Positions 46,623 to 55,474 of a DNA stretch of 64,000 bases are shown piece by piece. The stretch's first letter is position 1. Each line of letters starts with the position of its first letter. The notes under the pieces are model-generated. The model had not been told where the DNA came from. It saw nothing but the letters and a program-made list of their open reading frames with translations, and did not search any database. The stretch is from CALKZN01 sp050633585 (GTDB taxonomy: Bacteria > Pseudomonadota > Gammaproteobacteria > Arenicellales > Arenicellaceae): NCBI GenBank assembly GCA_050633585.1, contig JBOEGT010000030.1:1-64000 (forward strand). The letters are read 5' to 3'. A program made the translations under genes and the position numbers.

Positions 46623-48182
46623 ATGCTTTTTTCTTCTTATCAATTTGTATATTTCTTTTTACCTGCCTTTTTGATTTGTTTTTTACTGGCTCTACGTTTT
46701 TCAAGTCGCAGTAATTTAGAGTGGGTTATTCTCTGTTTTTCTGGGCTTTTTTATTCTATCTATAGCTTAGAGTATACCTTCATTCTAGCCTTCTCTATTG
46801 GTGCTAATTTTTATTTAGCTTTGTTTATCTCTCAGCGAGCCAGATCTTCAGCAAAAAGCCTGTTGACGATTGGAGTAGCATTAAACCTTTTATCTATTGC
46901 GTATTTTAAATATGCTAACTTTTTTCTAGACAATATACGGTTTGTGATTGAAGGCCTACCGGTATTAGAAATTTTGTTACCACTAGGTATTTCTTTTTTT
47001 ACTTTCCAACAGATAGCCTATTTAGTTGATGTTTATAAGCATGGAGCAGCCGAGTCCAACATAAAAAGGTACGCTATTTTTGTTTCTTTTTTTCCTCAAC
47101 TCGTCGCTGGGCCGATTGTTCACCACAAAACCTTTTTATCTCAATTGAGGCAGAATTTTTCTGACAAGTGGAATTTGAATTACTTGTTTTGTGGACTGAG
47201 TATATTTTTTATTGGTTTATTTAAGAAGGTAGTGATTGCGGATAGCTTGTCGAACTTATCTGATATCGTTTTTACTGCAGCTGATGCTGGCAATACGATG
47301 GTTTTTATCGAGTCATGGATAGGTGCGTTTAGCTATGCATTTCAAATTTATTTTGATTTCTCTGGCTATAGTGATATGGCCATTGGCATGGCATTGGCAA
47401 TAGGACTATGGTTACCAATCAACTTTAATAGTCCATACAAAGCAGTATCTATCATTGATTTTTGGCGGCGATGGCACATTACCTTGTCAAGCTTTTTGAA
47501 AGACTATGTTTATATACCATTAGGAGGAAACCGACTTGGGAGTTTTGTGCGTTTTAGAAACCTCATGATAGTCATGTTAGTTGGAGGCCTATGGCATGGT
47601 GCAGGTTGGACGTTTGTTGTATGGGGAGGTTTGCATGGACTCTTTTTGACGGTTAACCATATTTGGAGAAAGACTCGCTTTAAGCATTACCGTTCTAATT
47701 ATATTTATATTGCTCTGAGTTGGATGCTGACCATGTTATCAGTGGTGATTGCTTGGGTGTTTTTTAGAGCAGAAACTTTTTCTGGTGCACTGGATATGGT
47801 GCGCTCTATGTTTTTACTTAGTCAAGATTATAAAGTTATTATCCCTTACTCAGTTGATCATCTAATTGCTGCAGATAGCGCCCTTAAGAGCTTTTTTACA
47901 CCCGGCCTGATCATGCAGAATTTGTATATATTGGATGGTTATTGGGTATATGCGAAAGTTGCAGTCATTCTGTGTTTATTGTTAGTGATTTGTTTGCCAA
48001 ATACGTTACAAATTTTTGCTCGATTTTTTAATGAAAAACTTGGTGGTGATCCATATGGGTTGAGCAAATCTTATTTTTCATGGTCAATGAATGCGATTTG
48101 GGGGTTGTTATTAGGTCTCTTTATTGTAATGTCTCTTGTGATGCTTTCTGAAACGACTGAATTTATTTATTTTGAATTTTAA
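46623..48182 (+). CDS. MBOAT-family O-acyltransferase (AlgI/DltB-like)
   Basis: A 519-aa integral membrane protein with about eleven hydrophobic segments. FYSIYSLEYTFIL, LLPLGISFFTFQQIAY, FFPQLVAGPIVH and YFDFSGYSDMAIG are family hallmarks. The catalytic His lies in GGLWHGAGWTFVVWGG near residue 322. Such enzymes pass acyl groups across the membrane to periplasmic glycans, for example alginate acetylation by AlgI. The partner SGNH protein starts right at its stop, as expected for an AlgI-AlgJ/X-type pair. Confidence 0.9.
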   Translation: MLFSSYQFVYFFLPAFLICFLLALRFSSRSNLEWVILCFSGLFYSIYSLEYTFILAFSIGANFYLALFISQRARSSAKSLLTIGVALNLLSIAYFKYANFFLDNIRFVIEGLPVLEILLPLGISFFTFQQIAYLVDVYKHGAAESNIKRYAIFVSFFPQLVAGPIVHHKTFLSQLRQNFSDKWNLNYLFCGLSIFFIGLFKKVVIADSLSNLSDIVFTAADAGNTMVFIESWIGAFSYAFQIYFDFSGYSDMAIGMALAIGLWLPINFNSPYKAVSIIDFWRRWHITLSSFLKDYVYIPLGGNRLGSFVRFRNLMIVMLVGGLWHGAGWTFVVWGGLHGLFLTVNHIWRKTRFKHYRSNYIYIALSWMLTMLSVVIAWVFFRAETFSGALDMVRSMFLLSQDYKVIIPYSVDHLIAADSALKSFFTPGLIMQNLYILDGYWVYAKVAVILCLLLVICLPNTLQIFARFFNEKLGGDPYGLSKSYFSWSMNAIWGLLLGLFIVMSLVMLSETTEFIYFEF

Positions 48183-48183
48183 G

Positions 48184-49101
48184 ATGCTGAAGTATTTAAT
48201 TGGAATAATTGTCGGCGCTTCATTAGTGCTTATGCCATTGGGTACGTTTAGTTGGTATGTCGACCCTTTTTGTTTTTTTGAGCGTAATACATATGGTATG
48301 TATTGGAATACAGAGCGATATTGTAAAGAAACTTTAATTAAAGATAATCCAAACTATGACAGCTTACTAATTGGCAATAGCAGGACTGCTTGGATTGAAC
48401 CAGATAATGAATTTACGTTGAACGTAGCATTTAGTGGCGCAACGTTTAATGAAATATATGTCTTTTTAGAAAAGCATTTAGATAGAGACAAAACTGTTTT
48501 AATCGGCCTAGATTATGAGTCGTTTTATAACAGTCAAGGTTTTAAACCAACTGACTTTGATAAATCATTTGTAGACTATATGCATCACTTATTTAGCTAT
48601 GAAATCATTTCTCGCAGTTATGCAAATTATTTTCATAGAAACAAATTTAAACCGTCAATCCCGCTTGGCAAGAATGGTAATAGGGTGTTTGTTGATAGTG
48701 ATTTGGAAAAAGCAAATGCACTTTATCGAACAGTACTAGATGGCTCGTATTTTAGAACGCCATTTACAATTTCGTATTCGCCTGTGAAGGGGGCTGAGTC
48801 ATACGCAAGAGATATTTTAAGCAAGTTAAATAGCCTATTGGTTGAGAGAAACTCAAAATATATTGTTTTCATTAATCCCATTTTTCCAGCAAAACAAAGA
48901 AAGATTCTTCGAGATGATATTCAGCATATAGAAAAAGTTAAACACTTCTCTGCTGTTATTAAAGAGATTTTTCCATATGTTTTAGATTATTCTTTGGATC
49001 ACCCATTTGTTAATAAACGCTATAGAGATGAAAGTCATTTCTTGCCAGGAGTGGGAGCAAAAATCATTCAAGAAGCTCGAAGGAGGATTAGTTCAAACTA
49101 A
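48184..49101 (+). CDS. Membrane-anchored SGNH-like partner of the MBOAT acyltransferase
   Basis: About 305 aa from the ATG at 48184; a TTG at 48172 would extend it. An N-terminal hydrophobic anchor (residues 5-23) is followed by a periplasmic domain with LLIGNSRTAW near residue 60 (SGNH nucleophile block) and DESHFLPGVGAKII near 285 (Asp/His block). This fits the AlgJ/AlgX/DltD-type proteins that work with MBOAT enzymes to O-acetylate glycans in the periplasm. It overlaps the convergent glycosyltransferase gene by 9 bp at the 3' end. Confidence 0.72.
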   Translation: MLKYLIGIIVGASLVLMPLGTFSWYVDPFCFFERNTYGMYWNTERYCKETLIKDNPNYDSLLIGNSRTAWIEPDNEFTLNVAFSGATFNEIYVFLEKHLDRDKTVLIGLDYESFYNSQGFKPTDFDKSFVDYMHHLFSYEIISRSYANYFHRNKFKPSIPLGKNGNRVFVDSDLEKANALYRTVLDGSYFRTPFTISYSPVKGAESYARDILSKLNSLLVERNSKYIVFINPIFPAKQRKILRDDIQHIEKVKHFSAVIKEIFPYVLDYSLDHPFVNKRYRDESHFLPGVGAKIIQEARRRISSN

Positions 49102-50250
49102 TTCAGCAATAAATTTCGCTCTTGCATCCCAAGAGTAATGTTGAACATCTATCTTGGCTTGTTCAGCAATATTGTTCATAAATTGTGGTTTTTCAAAGAC
49201 ATTGTTTAAACCATTATGTAATGATTCCGCATTGTCAGCTTCAACTAGTTGACAGTTTACTTGGTCGCGTAAGATGTCATCAAACACAGGGAAGTGTGAT
49301 GCAACAATAGCTCTGCCAGAGGCCATGTATTCGAATAGCTTCAAAGGTGACATCCACTCAGATGTCCCACATTTTTTGCTATAGGGCATCAGTAAAACAT
49401 CCGCCATCCATTGATAAAGAGGCACGAGACGATTTTCAACAAAACCAACAATATGGACGTTAGTTAGCTTATTTGTGCTAACGTATTCTTGCCAGTATTC
49501 GATGTCATTGGTATGTCCACCCACAATAATGAATTGAACGTCAGGCATTTTTTTTGAAGAATACATGATTTCCTTGATGCCACGATCTTGATAAAGGTGG
49601 CCAACATACAGGGCATATTTTCCCTTGACAGGGAAGCCTAGCTTTTTACGTGCTGTTGTTTTGCTTAAATTATCAGCATAAGCATCTATATCAGCACCAT
49701 CAGGAGCCACTAAAATTTTCTCTTCAGGTAAGCCGTTTTCAATCATGCGTTGTTTAAGTTGTTCGCTGATTGTGACAATATTTAGGAAAAGTTTATGATG
49801 AATAATGCTATGAATTTCTTTTTTATCTATGTCTGAGTCAAGTGGGCTATGGCTTTCTAGTATGACAGGAACGCCTTGTTGAATAGAAAACTTTGGAAAG
49901 CCGATTGTGCGTGTATAAGCAAGGTCAACTTTGTTGATCTTTAGCTTTTTAGCGGTTTCGTTGAAATAGTGTTGCTTTAATCGGTTGCTAAACGGTTTAA
50001 TGTATTTGGTTAGTAGCCAATGCTCAATGTCAAAGAAAAAAGGAGATTTTTCTATGTGAAAAGGTGATTTAACACCATAAAAATCATTCAACTGTTGATG
50101 GTTGAACGTTAAGTATTTCCTTGCATCAATATTAATATGTAACGTGAATTCATCAGCAACTTTATTCCACGCTTGAGCATTTTTAATAATTTGAATCGAA
50201 TGTGCGAAACGATTTGGGAAATTGCAATGTGAGACGTAAGCGACTTTCAT
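49093..50250 (-). CDS. GT4-family glycosyltransferase
   Basis: A 385-aa GT-B retaining transferase. VSHCNFPNRFAHSIQI opens the acceptor domain, KYALYVGHLYQDRGIKE near residue 205 begins the donor domain, and LLMPYSKKCGTSEW plus LKLFEYMASGRAIVAS carry the GT4 donor-sugar Glu residues. It is the last gene of the minus-strand module 3 (NeuB, transferase, acetyltransferase, NeuA). It overlaps the neuA-like gene by 4 bp, so coupling is likely. It may transfer the NulO or a linked sugar; the donor is not evident. Confidence 0.82.
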   Translation of the reverse strand: MKVAYVSHCNFPNRFAHSIQIIKNAQAWNKVADEFTLHINIDARKYLTFNHQQLNDFYGVKSPFHIEKSPFFFDIEHWLLTKYIKPFSNRLKQHYFNETAKKLKINKVDLAYTRTIGFPKFSIQQGVPVILESHSPLDSDIDKKEIHSIIHHKLFLNIVTISEQLKQRMIENGLPEEKILVAPDGADIDAYADNLSKTTARKKLGFPVKGKYALYVGHLYQDRGIKEIMYSSKKMPDVQFIIVGGHTNDIEYWQEYVSTNKLTNVHIVGFVENRLVPLYQWMADVLLMPYSKKCGTSEWMSPLKLFEYMASGRAIVASHFPVFDDILRDQVNCQLVEADNAESLHNGLNNVFEKPQFMNNIAEQAKIDVQHYSWDARAKFIAELV

Positions 50251-50963
50251 GAAAAGGAGTGTTTATTTTTCTGCATTAACCACTGAACATATTCTAAGTC
50301 GTCACTGTTATCAATGTCAGCGGAACGATTTGTTGGCATTTTATATGACGCGGTTTTTTCTCCATAGAGATTGCCATATTGTTTAATGGTTTCAGGTTTA
50401 GTTATAACAATAGCTGGGCCATTACGAGCGACATAGTGTGGTTTTTCTTGACGTCGTAATGGTTGATTTGTCAGAGCAGGTGACACCCAATGTTCTTTAG
50501 TAGATGCTTCTTCAATCATGAGGGACTCTAGTCCAAACTGATGAGGAACATCCATGACGGACACGACAGCGTCAGCGTTAGTATCAATGGCGATGTTAAT
50601 GGCATTATCAATATCTTGTGCCGTTCTCAGTGGAGATGTCGGTTGTAGGTAAGCGATATATTCAAAAATATGTCCAGTTTCTTTAAAGTACTCTATCGCA
50701 TGTTCAATAACCCCAATGGCTCCGCTAGAATCTTGAGAAAGCTCCTTTGGGCGAACAAATGGAACATTTGCGCCAATACTTTGAGCAACGCTAGCAATTT
50801 TTGAACTATCAGTAGAGACGACAACATTAGAAAGGTGTGCCGAATGCCGTGCCGCTTGAATGGTGTATTCAATTAAGGGCTTACCATTAAGATCGATAAT
50901 GTTTTTATCGGGGATTCCTTTTGATCCGCCACGAGCAGGAATTAAACCAAGAACCTGTATCAT
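50247..50963 (-). CDS. neuA: CMP-N-acetylneuraminate synthetase-like (NeuA family, module 3)
   Basis: A 238-aa CMP-NulO synthetase. LIPARGGSKGIPDKN (residues 6-20) binds CTP, VVSTDSSKIASVAQ follows, YLQPTSPLRTAQDID is the mid-region signature, and NQPLRRQEKPHYVARNG marks the substrate-binding RRQ. Different from LegF at 29098: it has the classical LQPTSPLR block. It sits between an acetyltransferase and a GT4 gene with a NeuB gene upstream, so module 3 can activate its own NulO. The precise acid is not determined; no NeuC accompanies it, so the precursor may come from LegG or elsewhere. Confidence 0.83.
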   Translation of the reverse strand: MIQVLGLIPARGGSKGIPDKNIIDLNGKPLIEYTIQAARHSAHLSNVVVSTDSSKIASVAQSIGANVPFVRPKELSQDSSGAIGVIEHAIEYFKETGHIFEYIAYLQPTSPLRTAQDIDNAINIAIDTNADAVVSVMDVPHQFGLESLMIEEASTKEHWVSPALTNQPLRRQEKPHYVARNGPAIVITKPETIKQYGNLYGEKTASYKMPTNRSADIDNSDDLEYVQWLMQKNKHSFS

Positions 50964-50970
50964 AAATACG

Positions 50971-51537
50971 CTATGTGTTTAATGTTTTAATGATTTTTGC
51001 AGGTACGCCACCCACAACAGTTAATGGTTGAATATCTTTATTGACCACGGAACCTGCCGCGATAACAGCACCATGCCCGATAGTGACTCCCGCAGTAACA
51101 ACGCTGTTCGCGCCAAGCCACACATCGTTTTCAATAACGATTTTTGCGGAATGGTGGGTTCTTTTTTCGCCACTAGTGGCCTGTGTGTTCAATCCAGTGC
51201 CAATGATTTTTGTACCGGCAGATATGCGAACACGGTCACCGATAGAAATGGGCTCAGTTTTAGAGGTAATTAACACTCCATGATTCAATGTGACATCACC
51301 TCCAATACTCACATTCTGAGGATTAAGGATAGTCACTGGGCCATAGATTTTGCTGTTATTCCCCAGTGCTTTTAAACGTAACTTCCAGTAACGAAACCAG
51401 TACTTTCGTTGCAATGATGTCCATTGCTTTTGGAATAAACGTTCGATATGAAGCCAAGACCAAGCAAGTTCTATCCCTGCATGGTAAATAGGCTTCAATG
51501 CGTTTTTTATGGTGTTTAACAGGATACTTTTTGACAT
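50971..51537 (-). CDS. Hexapeptide-repeat acetyltransferase (WbbJ/CysE-like fold)
   Basis: A 188-aa left-handed beta-helix acetyltransferase. The N-terminal third is basic and Trp-rich (WLHIERLFQKQW, KYWFRYWKLRL), perhaps membrane-associated. From about residue 70 the hexapeptide ladder runs SIGGDVTLNHGVLI, VWLGANSVVTAGVTIGHG and VVNKDIQPLTVVGGVPAKII. It probably O-acetylates the module 3 sugar. Eight bp separate it from the neuA-like gene, consistent with one operon. Confidence 0.82.
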   Translation of the reverse strand: MSKSILLNTIKNALKPIYHAGIELAWSWLHIERLFQKQWTSLQRKYWFRYWKLRLKALGNNSKIYGPVTILNPQNVSIGGDVTLNHGVLITSKTEPISIGDRVRISAGTKIIGTGLNTQATSGEKRTHHSAKIVIENDVWLGANSVVTAGVTIGHGAVIAAGSVVNKDIQPLTVVGGVPAKIIKTLNT

Positions 51538-51543
51538 GGCCGC

Positions 51544-52959
51544 TTATGATAACATTGCTTGAACTTGTCTTGCAGACGAATCTCCTTTGAATGGTTCCAG
51601 TTCAATCTCTCGTAACCGCTGCCTACCTTCTTTTTGAGTATCGCTTATTAACAATGTCGTGATAGAGGTGTCTAATTCTGTGAAGCTATTCACAATGGTT
51701 ACTCCACCGCTTTCAATAACTGGAAGGTAGTGATCCATTTCATACCAACGTTTCACACTTTCCGTGTAGCTTCGGGTCAGGGAACCATCAAAAGCAATGT
51801 TAATGATTTTTTTATCAAGTGCAGCCGCATCTAAGCTGATAGATCCTTGTGTCGCAATGACAATGTCGGCATGACAAAGTGTATTTAGCATGGTCTTCAT
51901 GTTGCCCATTTCTGAAGGCATCACAGTCACATAGTTGGTATGTTCGCTATCAGAGTTAATCGCGGCATAGCGACTTTCCCAGTCTACATCTTGGGGGTGA
52001 GGGCGAACGATTAAGTGAACATTTTTTCCATAAACACCGCTGTTAATTTGTGTGGCGATATGCTCAACAATGCTCGGTTCATGAGCGCCTAAGCGTGATG
52101 CGTTGCCAGCATATAATAAAACTTTGTGAGTCTCTTTAATCTGAAATTGACTTAAAAATGCGCTTCTATCCTCTTTTAATGAATTGTCGTGGTAAATATC
52201 CATTTGCGGCCAGCCTACGACTTTAATGTCATGTTCATCAACAGAATGAAACTGGATTAACTCATTTTTCATGACTTGGCTGTTGACGATATATTTTTCG
52301 CAATTTGGGCAAATCGGTCCTTTTGTCGTTGGTCTATCCCAACTACCAATGACCCCTATATAGGGAATATTTTGACGTCGAGCGCAGATAGAGTACTCCC
52401 GAAAGATAGGATTTTGAACATGCCAAAATATAAGCTTTGAAATATCTGTTGTATGAAAGAAGCGTTCAATATTTGGATCAGGTACTTGACGTAAAGAATA
52501 ATGGAAATTATAAATCCACTGGTACAATGCCTGGCTCCTCGGGAAAGGTGCCCCATACTGCTTGCTCACAAAGTTACCCGCCAGTTCTTCACGTTTGCGG
52601 CGTTCTTTGCTCATGCCTTGCTTGAATCGATGAGCGAAAAAGTTCTGTAAATGGTTAAAGCGAAAAACAGTGTTCTCGTATCCTAGGCCTAAATAGCGAC
52701 TGATGCGGACAGACAGTGAACGCAGAAGCCTTTTATGTATGGGTAATCTTGAGGCATACCCAGAAGGAAGCAAAAAGTTCTGCCACTCTACAAAGTCAGG
52801 TAATTGTTCTTGGCTGCCATCATCTGGGCTGAGTAGGATGATTTTTTCAAAGCCTAAGGCTACTGCATCTTGCTGTAAAAGAGGTAATACCTGGCTATTG
52901 TTAATTGCCCGAAAAGCCATTGAGTTCGGTGCAACGATAACGAAAGCTCCTTTTTTCAT
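51544..52959 (-). CDS. Unassigned polysaccharide transferase with GT-B-like C-terminus
   Basis: A 471-aa protein. IGSWDRPTTKGPICPNCEKYIV (in two parts: the GSWDRPTTKG loop near residue 215 and a CxxC in ICPNC) and KVVGWPQMDIY lie at the interdomain hinge. KVLLYAGNASRLG begins the donor domain, LIVRPHPQD and IVIATQGSISLDAAALDKKI are donor-side motifs shared with CDP-glycerol/capsule-type transferases. The CxxC is unusual for such proteins and may bind metal. It is 6 bp upstream of the acetyltransferase in the module 3 operon. Exact activity unknown. Confidence 0.55.
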   Translation of the reverse strand: MKKGAFVIVAPNSMAFRAINNSQVLPLLQQDAVALGFEKIILLSPDDGSQEQLPDFVEWQNFLLPSGYASRLPIHKRLLRSLSVRISRYLGLGYENTVFRFNHLQNFFAHRFKQGMSKERRKREELAGNFVSKQYGAPFPRSQALYQWIYNFHYSLRQVPDPNIERFFHTTDISKLIFWHVQNPIFREYSICARRQNIPYIGVIGSWDRPTTKGPICPNCEKYIVNSQVMKNELIQFHSVDEHDIKVVGWPQMDIYHDNSLKEDRSAFLSQFQIKETHKVLLYAGNASRLGAHEPSIVEHIATQINSGVYGKNVHLIVRPHPQDVDWESRYAAINSDSEHTNYVTVMPSEMGNMKTMLNTLCHADIVIATQGSISLDAAALDKKIINIAFDGSLTRSYTESVKRWYEMDHYLPVIESGGVTIVNSFTELDTSITTLLISDTQKEGRQRLREIELEPFKGDSSARQVQAMLS

Positions 52960-52996
52960 AATGTGCTCTTATAAATGCCTTCTAGACAAGAAGTGA

Positions 52997-53998
52997 TTAA
53001 TCAACTAAATGACTGAATTGAATCAGCGCATCTTTGGCAATCGTTTGCTTAGTCGTCTTGCCAATTAAATTGGCATAATTCGCGGCTGAAATACCCGATC
53101 CCGGTTTTTTATAGGCAAACATTGAAGCATTTAAGCAAGTGCCTTTTGCTATTTCTTGTGCGGCGACAACACTTTTTTGAAAGATATTTTTCATCTCTTG
53201 ATAAGCGGATAAGTCATCTTTATCGACCGTGTTGTTTTGAATGATGCTAATTGCTCGCACTCCTTTCACCATATCCGCAAAAGCTTCGGGTTCTGAGGCT
53301 AATGGCGCATCGCTACCATACATAGCGTTGCTAAACGTCAAATGTTTTTCAATACAGCTTGCACCCACACTCACAGCGGCCAGCGCTGCATAATTGGTTT
53401 GCGTGTGGTCGGAATAACCCACAGGTTTATGATAACGAGTTTGCATTTCGGTAATCACATTTAAACCGACATTTTCTGGAGGGCAAGGGTATTGTGAAGT
53501 GCATTGCATCAACGTTAGGTCAACATCGCTAAGGGCTGCGACAGCTTGATCTAGCTCAGCCCAATTACTCATTCCTGATGATAGAATGACAGGGCGAGAT
53601 AATTTGTTGATGGCTTCTAACATGGGAATGTTCGTGACCTCACCAGAAGGAATTTTAAAGCGACTCACACCTATTTCATCTAGCCATTGCACGGCCATTT
53701 CTGAAAAAGGTGAGGAAATAAATTCAATGCCAATATCATCGCAGTGGGCTTTGATCTGCTTCCATTGCGCCAAACTAAAACCAGTGCGGATAAAGTAATC
53801 AAAACGACTTTCATCTGAAAAATATCCCGGAGATGGCGCGTCAGCCAATGTTTCGTGTTCAGATAGATGTGTTTGATATTTGACAGCATCAGCACCAAGG
53901 TTTTTAGCCAGGTCAGCTAGTTTCAGTGCATTGCCAAAGCTGCCGTCGTGAACTGAACCAACTTCAGCAATAATAGAAACGTGATTTAAATCGCTCAT
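52997..53998 (-). CDS. NeuB-family nonulosonic acid synthase (module 3)
   Basis: A 333-aa PEP-dependent synthase. IIAEVGSVHDGSFGNALK (residues 9-26), AVKYQTHLSEHE, SGMSNWAELDQA, YSDHTQTNYAAL and EKHLTFSNAMYGSDAP are barrel motifs, followed by a SAF lid (KSVVAAQEIAKGTCL). The early motif has VGSVHDG instead of the usual GVNHNG, so the conserved Asn is replaced while His is kept. It differs from the other two NeuB proteins in the window. It is first in the minus-strand operon ending with neuA and GT4. The NulO product is not determined. Confidence 0.85.
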   Translation of the reverse strand: MSDLNHVSIIAEVGSVHDGSFGNALKLADLAKNLGADAVKYQTHLSEHETLADAPSPGYFSDESRFDYFIRTGFSLAQWKQIKAHCDDIGIEFISSPFSEMAVQWLDEIGVSRFKIPSGEVTNIPMLEAINKLSRPVILSSGMSNWAELDQAVAALSDVDLTLMQCTSQYPCPPENVGLNVITEMQTRYHKPVGYSDHTQTNYAALAAVSVGASCIEKHLTFSNAMYGSDAPLASEPEAFADMVKGVRAISIIQNNTVDKDDLSAYQEMKNIFQKSVVAAQEIAKGTCLNASMFAYKKPGSGISAANYANLIGKTTKQTIAKDALIQFSHLVD

Positions 53999-54108
53999 TC
54001 GTATATTTTTAGGTTTTGGACAAGGGTATTGTACGTGCAGAATGTTGATAGCCCAAATCTAAGTGCAAATTTTTTATCATTGCTTTTATTCAGCATTGAG
54101 GGCACTTT

Positions 54109-54128
54109 TGTCAGTGATGACATATAAT
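54109..54128 (+). promoter_or_regulatory. Candidate promoter with abutting palindrome
   Basis: TGTCA-GTGA-TGACA (54109-54122) is a perfect 5-bp inverted repeat with a 4-nt spacer. It abuts TATAAT (54123-54128), 53 bp before the GT4 start, in the 182-bp divergent gap. It could be an operator; the regulator is unknown. Confidence 0.35.
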
Positions 54129-54180
54129 TTCGCTTATTCGAAACATAGGGCCTTGTTCAAGCTGATTATTCACTGAGATT

Positions 54181-55386
54181 ATGACTGATTCAAACGTGTC
54201 AAATACCGCTTTAGATAATGCTAATTCCCAGCTTGGAGATAGTCCATTAGATATTGTGGTGTTATTTTCATTAGGTGTGTCCATGAGCCTGTGGCAAAAA
54301 ACAGGTTTAGCGGCTCGTGAGAAAGCTTATTATGATCGCATCATAGAGAAAGGGCATGCGATATCGTTTTTAACGTATGGCAAAGACGATGCTCAGTATG
54401 AAGCCTTTTGGCAACCCATGAAAATATTGCCATGGTTGGGAAAGTTAACGCATTTTGTGAAATATGCTTGTGTCGCTCCTTTTCATCACAAGCGTTCGTT
54501 TCAAGCGGCCAACATCGTCAAATCGAATCAATCACAAGGCGCTTTAGTGGGTGCGCTAGCAAGACTGATTAACCCAAAGTTACGCTTTGTGTTGCGCTGT
54601 GGTTGGGTGCGCACAAAAGAAGTGATTCGTGACGAAGAAAATCGGACGGGTTTACGTTATTACAGGGCTGTCTTTTTTGAGTGGTTGGGGTTTAAGTTGG
54701 CGAATGCCATTATTGTCGTTACCGAATCTGATGCGGATTATTTAATACAGCATTATTCTGCTAACAAGAAAAAAATTCATGTGATCCCTAATTCGATTGA
54801 CACCGATAACTATCGATACGAAGCGCCAAAAATTTATCAAAAAGTATCTCAACAAACGAGCATAAAATTATTAATGGTTGGGCGTTTGGTTGAGGCTAAG
54901 AATTTTCATAAGGTGTTTGCTGCGCTTTCCCAATTAGAGCAACCGTTTGATATCACGGTGGTTGGTGATGGAGATTATCGTCATGAATTGGAAAAGTGTG
55001 CTAAGTCATTTCATTTAGCGGTGCAATTTGAAGGGAGCGTAGCGAATGATCAGTTAGCCCGTTACTATGCTGACAATGATATTGTGTTGATGCCAGAAGC
55101 ATGGGGGTCAGGTATGCCGAAAGTCGTATTAGAAGCCATGGCGTCAGGAGCCTTGATTATTGCATCAAATATTCGTTCTGTACGCCAGTTGTTGCGCTCA
55201 GGAGAAAATGGGTTTATTTGCGAACCGACGACAGCGTCAATCTTGGATAACCTTCAGCATGTTTTAGCAATGAAAGATAGCGACATTCAAGCTATTACAG
55301 CTAAAGCGAGGGAAGACATAGAGAAGCATTACTCCATGGATTCAGCCGTAGAAAAAGAATTGAGGCTTTATCAGTCGCTGCTATAA
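54181..55386 (+). CDS. GT4-family glycosyltransferase
   Basis: A 401-aa retaining GT-B transferase. After a disordered 20-residue N-terminus the acceptor domain begins IVVLFSLGVSMSLW. Donor-domain motifs are IPNSIDTDNY near residue 205, LLMVGRLVEAKNFHK, VGDGDYRHELEK and MPEAWGSGMPKVVLEAMASG near 305, with the GT4 Glu pair. It diverges from the module 3 operon across a 182-bp gap with its own candidate promoter. It is the last sugar gene of the locus. Its stop codon lies inside a 21-bp tandem repeat. Confidence 0.85.
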   Translation: MTDSNVSNTALDNANSQLGDSPLDIVVLFSLGVSMSLWQKTGLAAREKAYYDRIIEKGHAISFLTYGKDDAQYEAFWQPMKILPWLGKLTHFVKYACVAPFHHKRSFQAANIVKSNQSQGALVGALARLINPKLRFVLRCGWVRTKEVIRDEENRTGLRYYRAVFFEWLGFKLANAIIVVTESDADYLIQHYSANKKKIHVIPNSIDTDNYRYEAPKIYQKVSQQTSIKLLMVGRLVEAKNFHKVFAALSQLEQPFDITVVGDGDYRHELEKCAKSFHLAVQFEGSVANDQLARYYADNDIVLMPEAWGSGMPKVVLEAMASGALIIASNIRSVRQLLRSGENGFICEPTTASILDNLQHVLAMKDSDIQAITAKAREDIEKHYSMDSAVEKELRLYQSLL

Positions 55387-55425
55387 ATCTATCAGTCGCT
55401 GCTATAAATCTATCAGTCGCTACTA
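55370..55425 (+). repeat. 21-bp direct tandem repeat, about 2.7 copies
   Basis: The unit ATCAGTCGCTGCTATAAATC plus T occurs at 55370-55390 and 55391-55411, with a partial, slightly changed third copy from 55412. The first copy includes the last codons and the stop of the GT4 gene. Recent slippage duplication is the simplest explanation. Confidence 0.9.
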
Positions 55426-55474
55426 TGAAAAAGACAGTATAAAAAGGACCGTTTAAGTCTTTTACAGCAGAGAG

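Noticed and set aside
51028..51283. Open frames antisense to the hexapeptide acetyltransferase
   Set aside because: Two overlapping plus-strand frames have low-complexity translations with no conserved motif. They are shadows of the real gene.
55370..55425. CRISPR-like array
   Set aside because: Repeats are contiguous without spacers and there are no cas genes.
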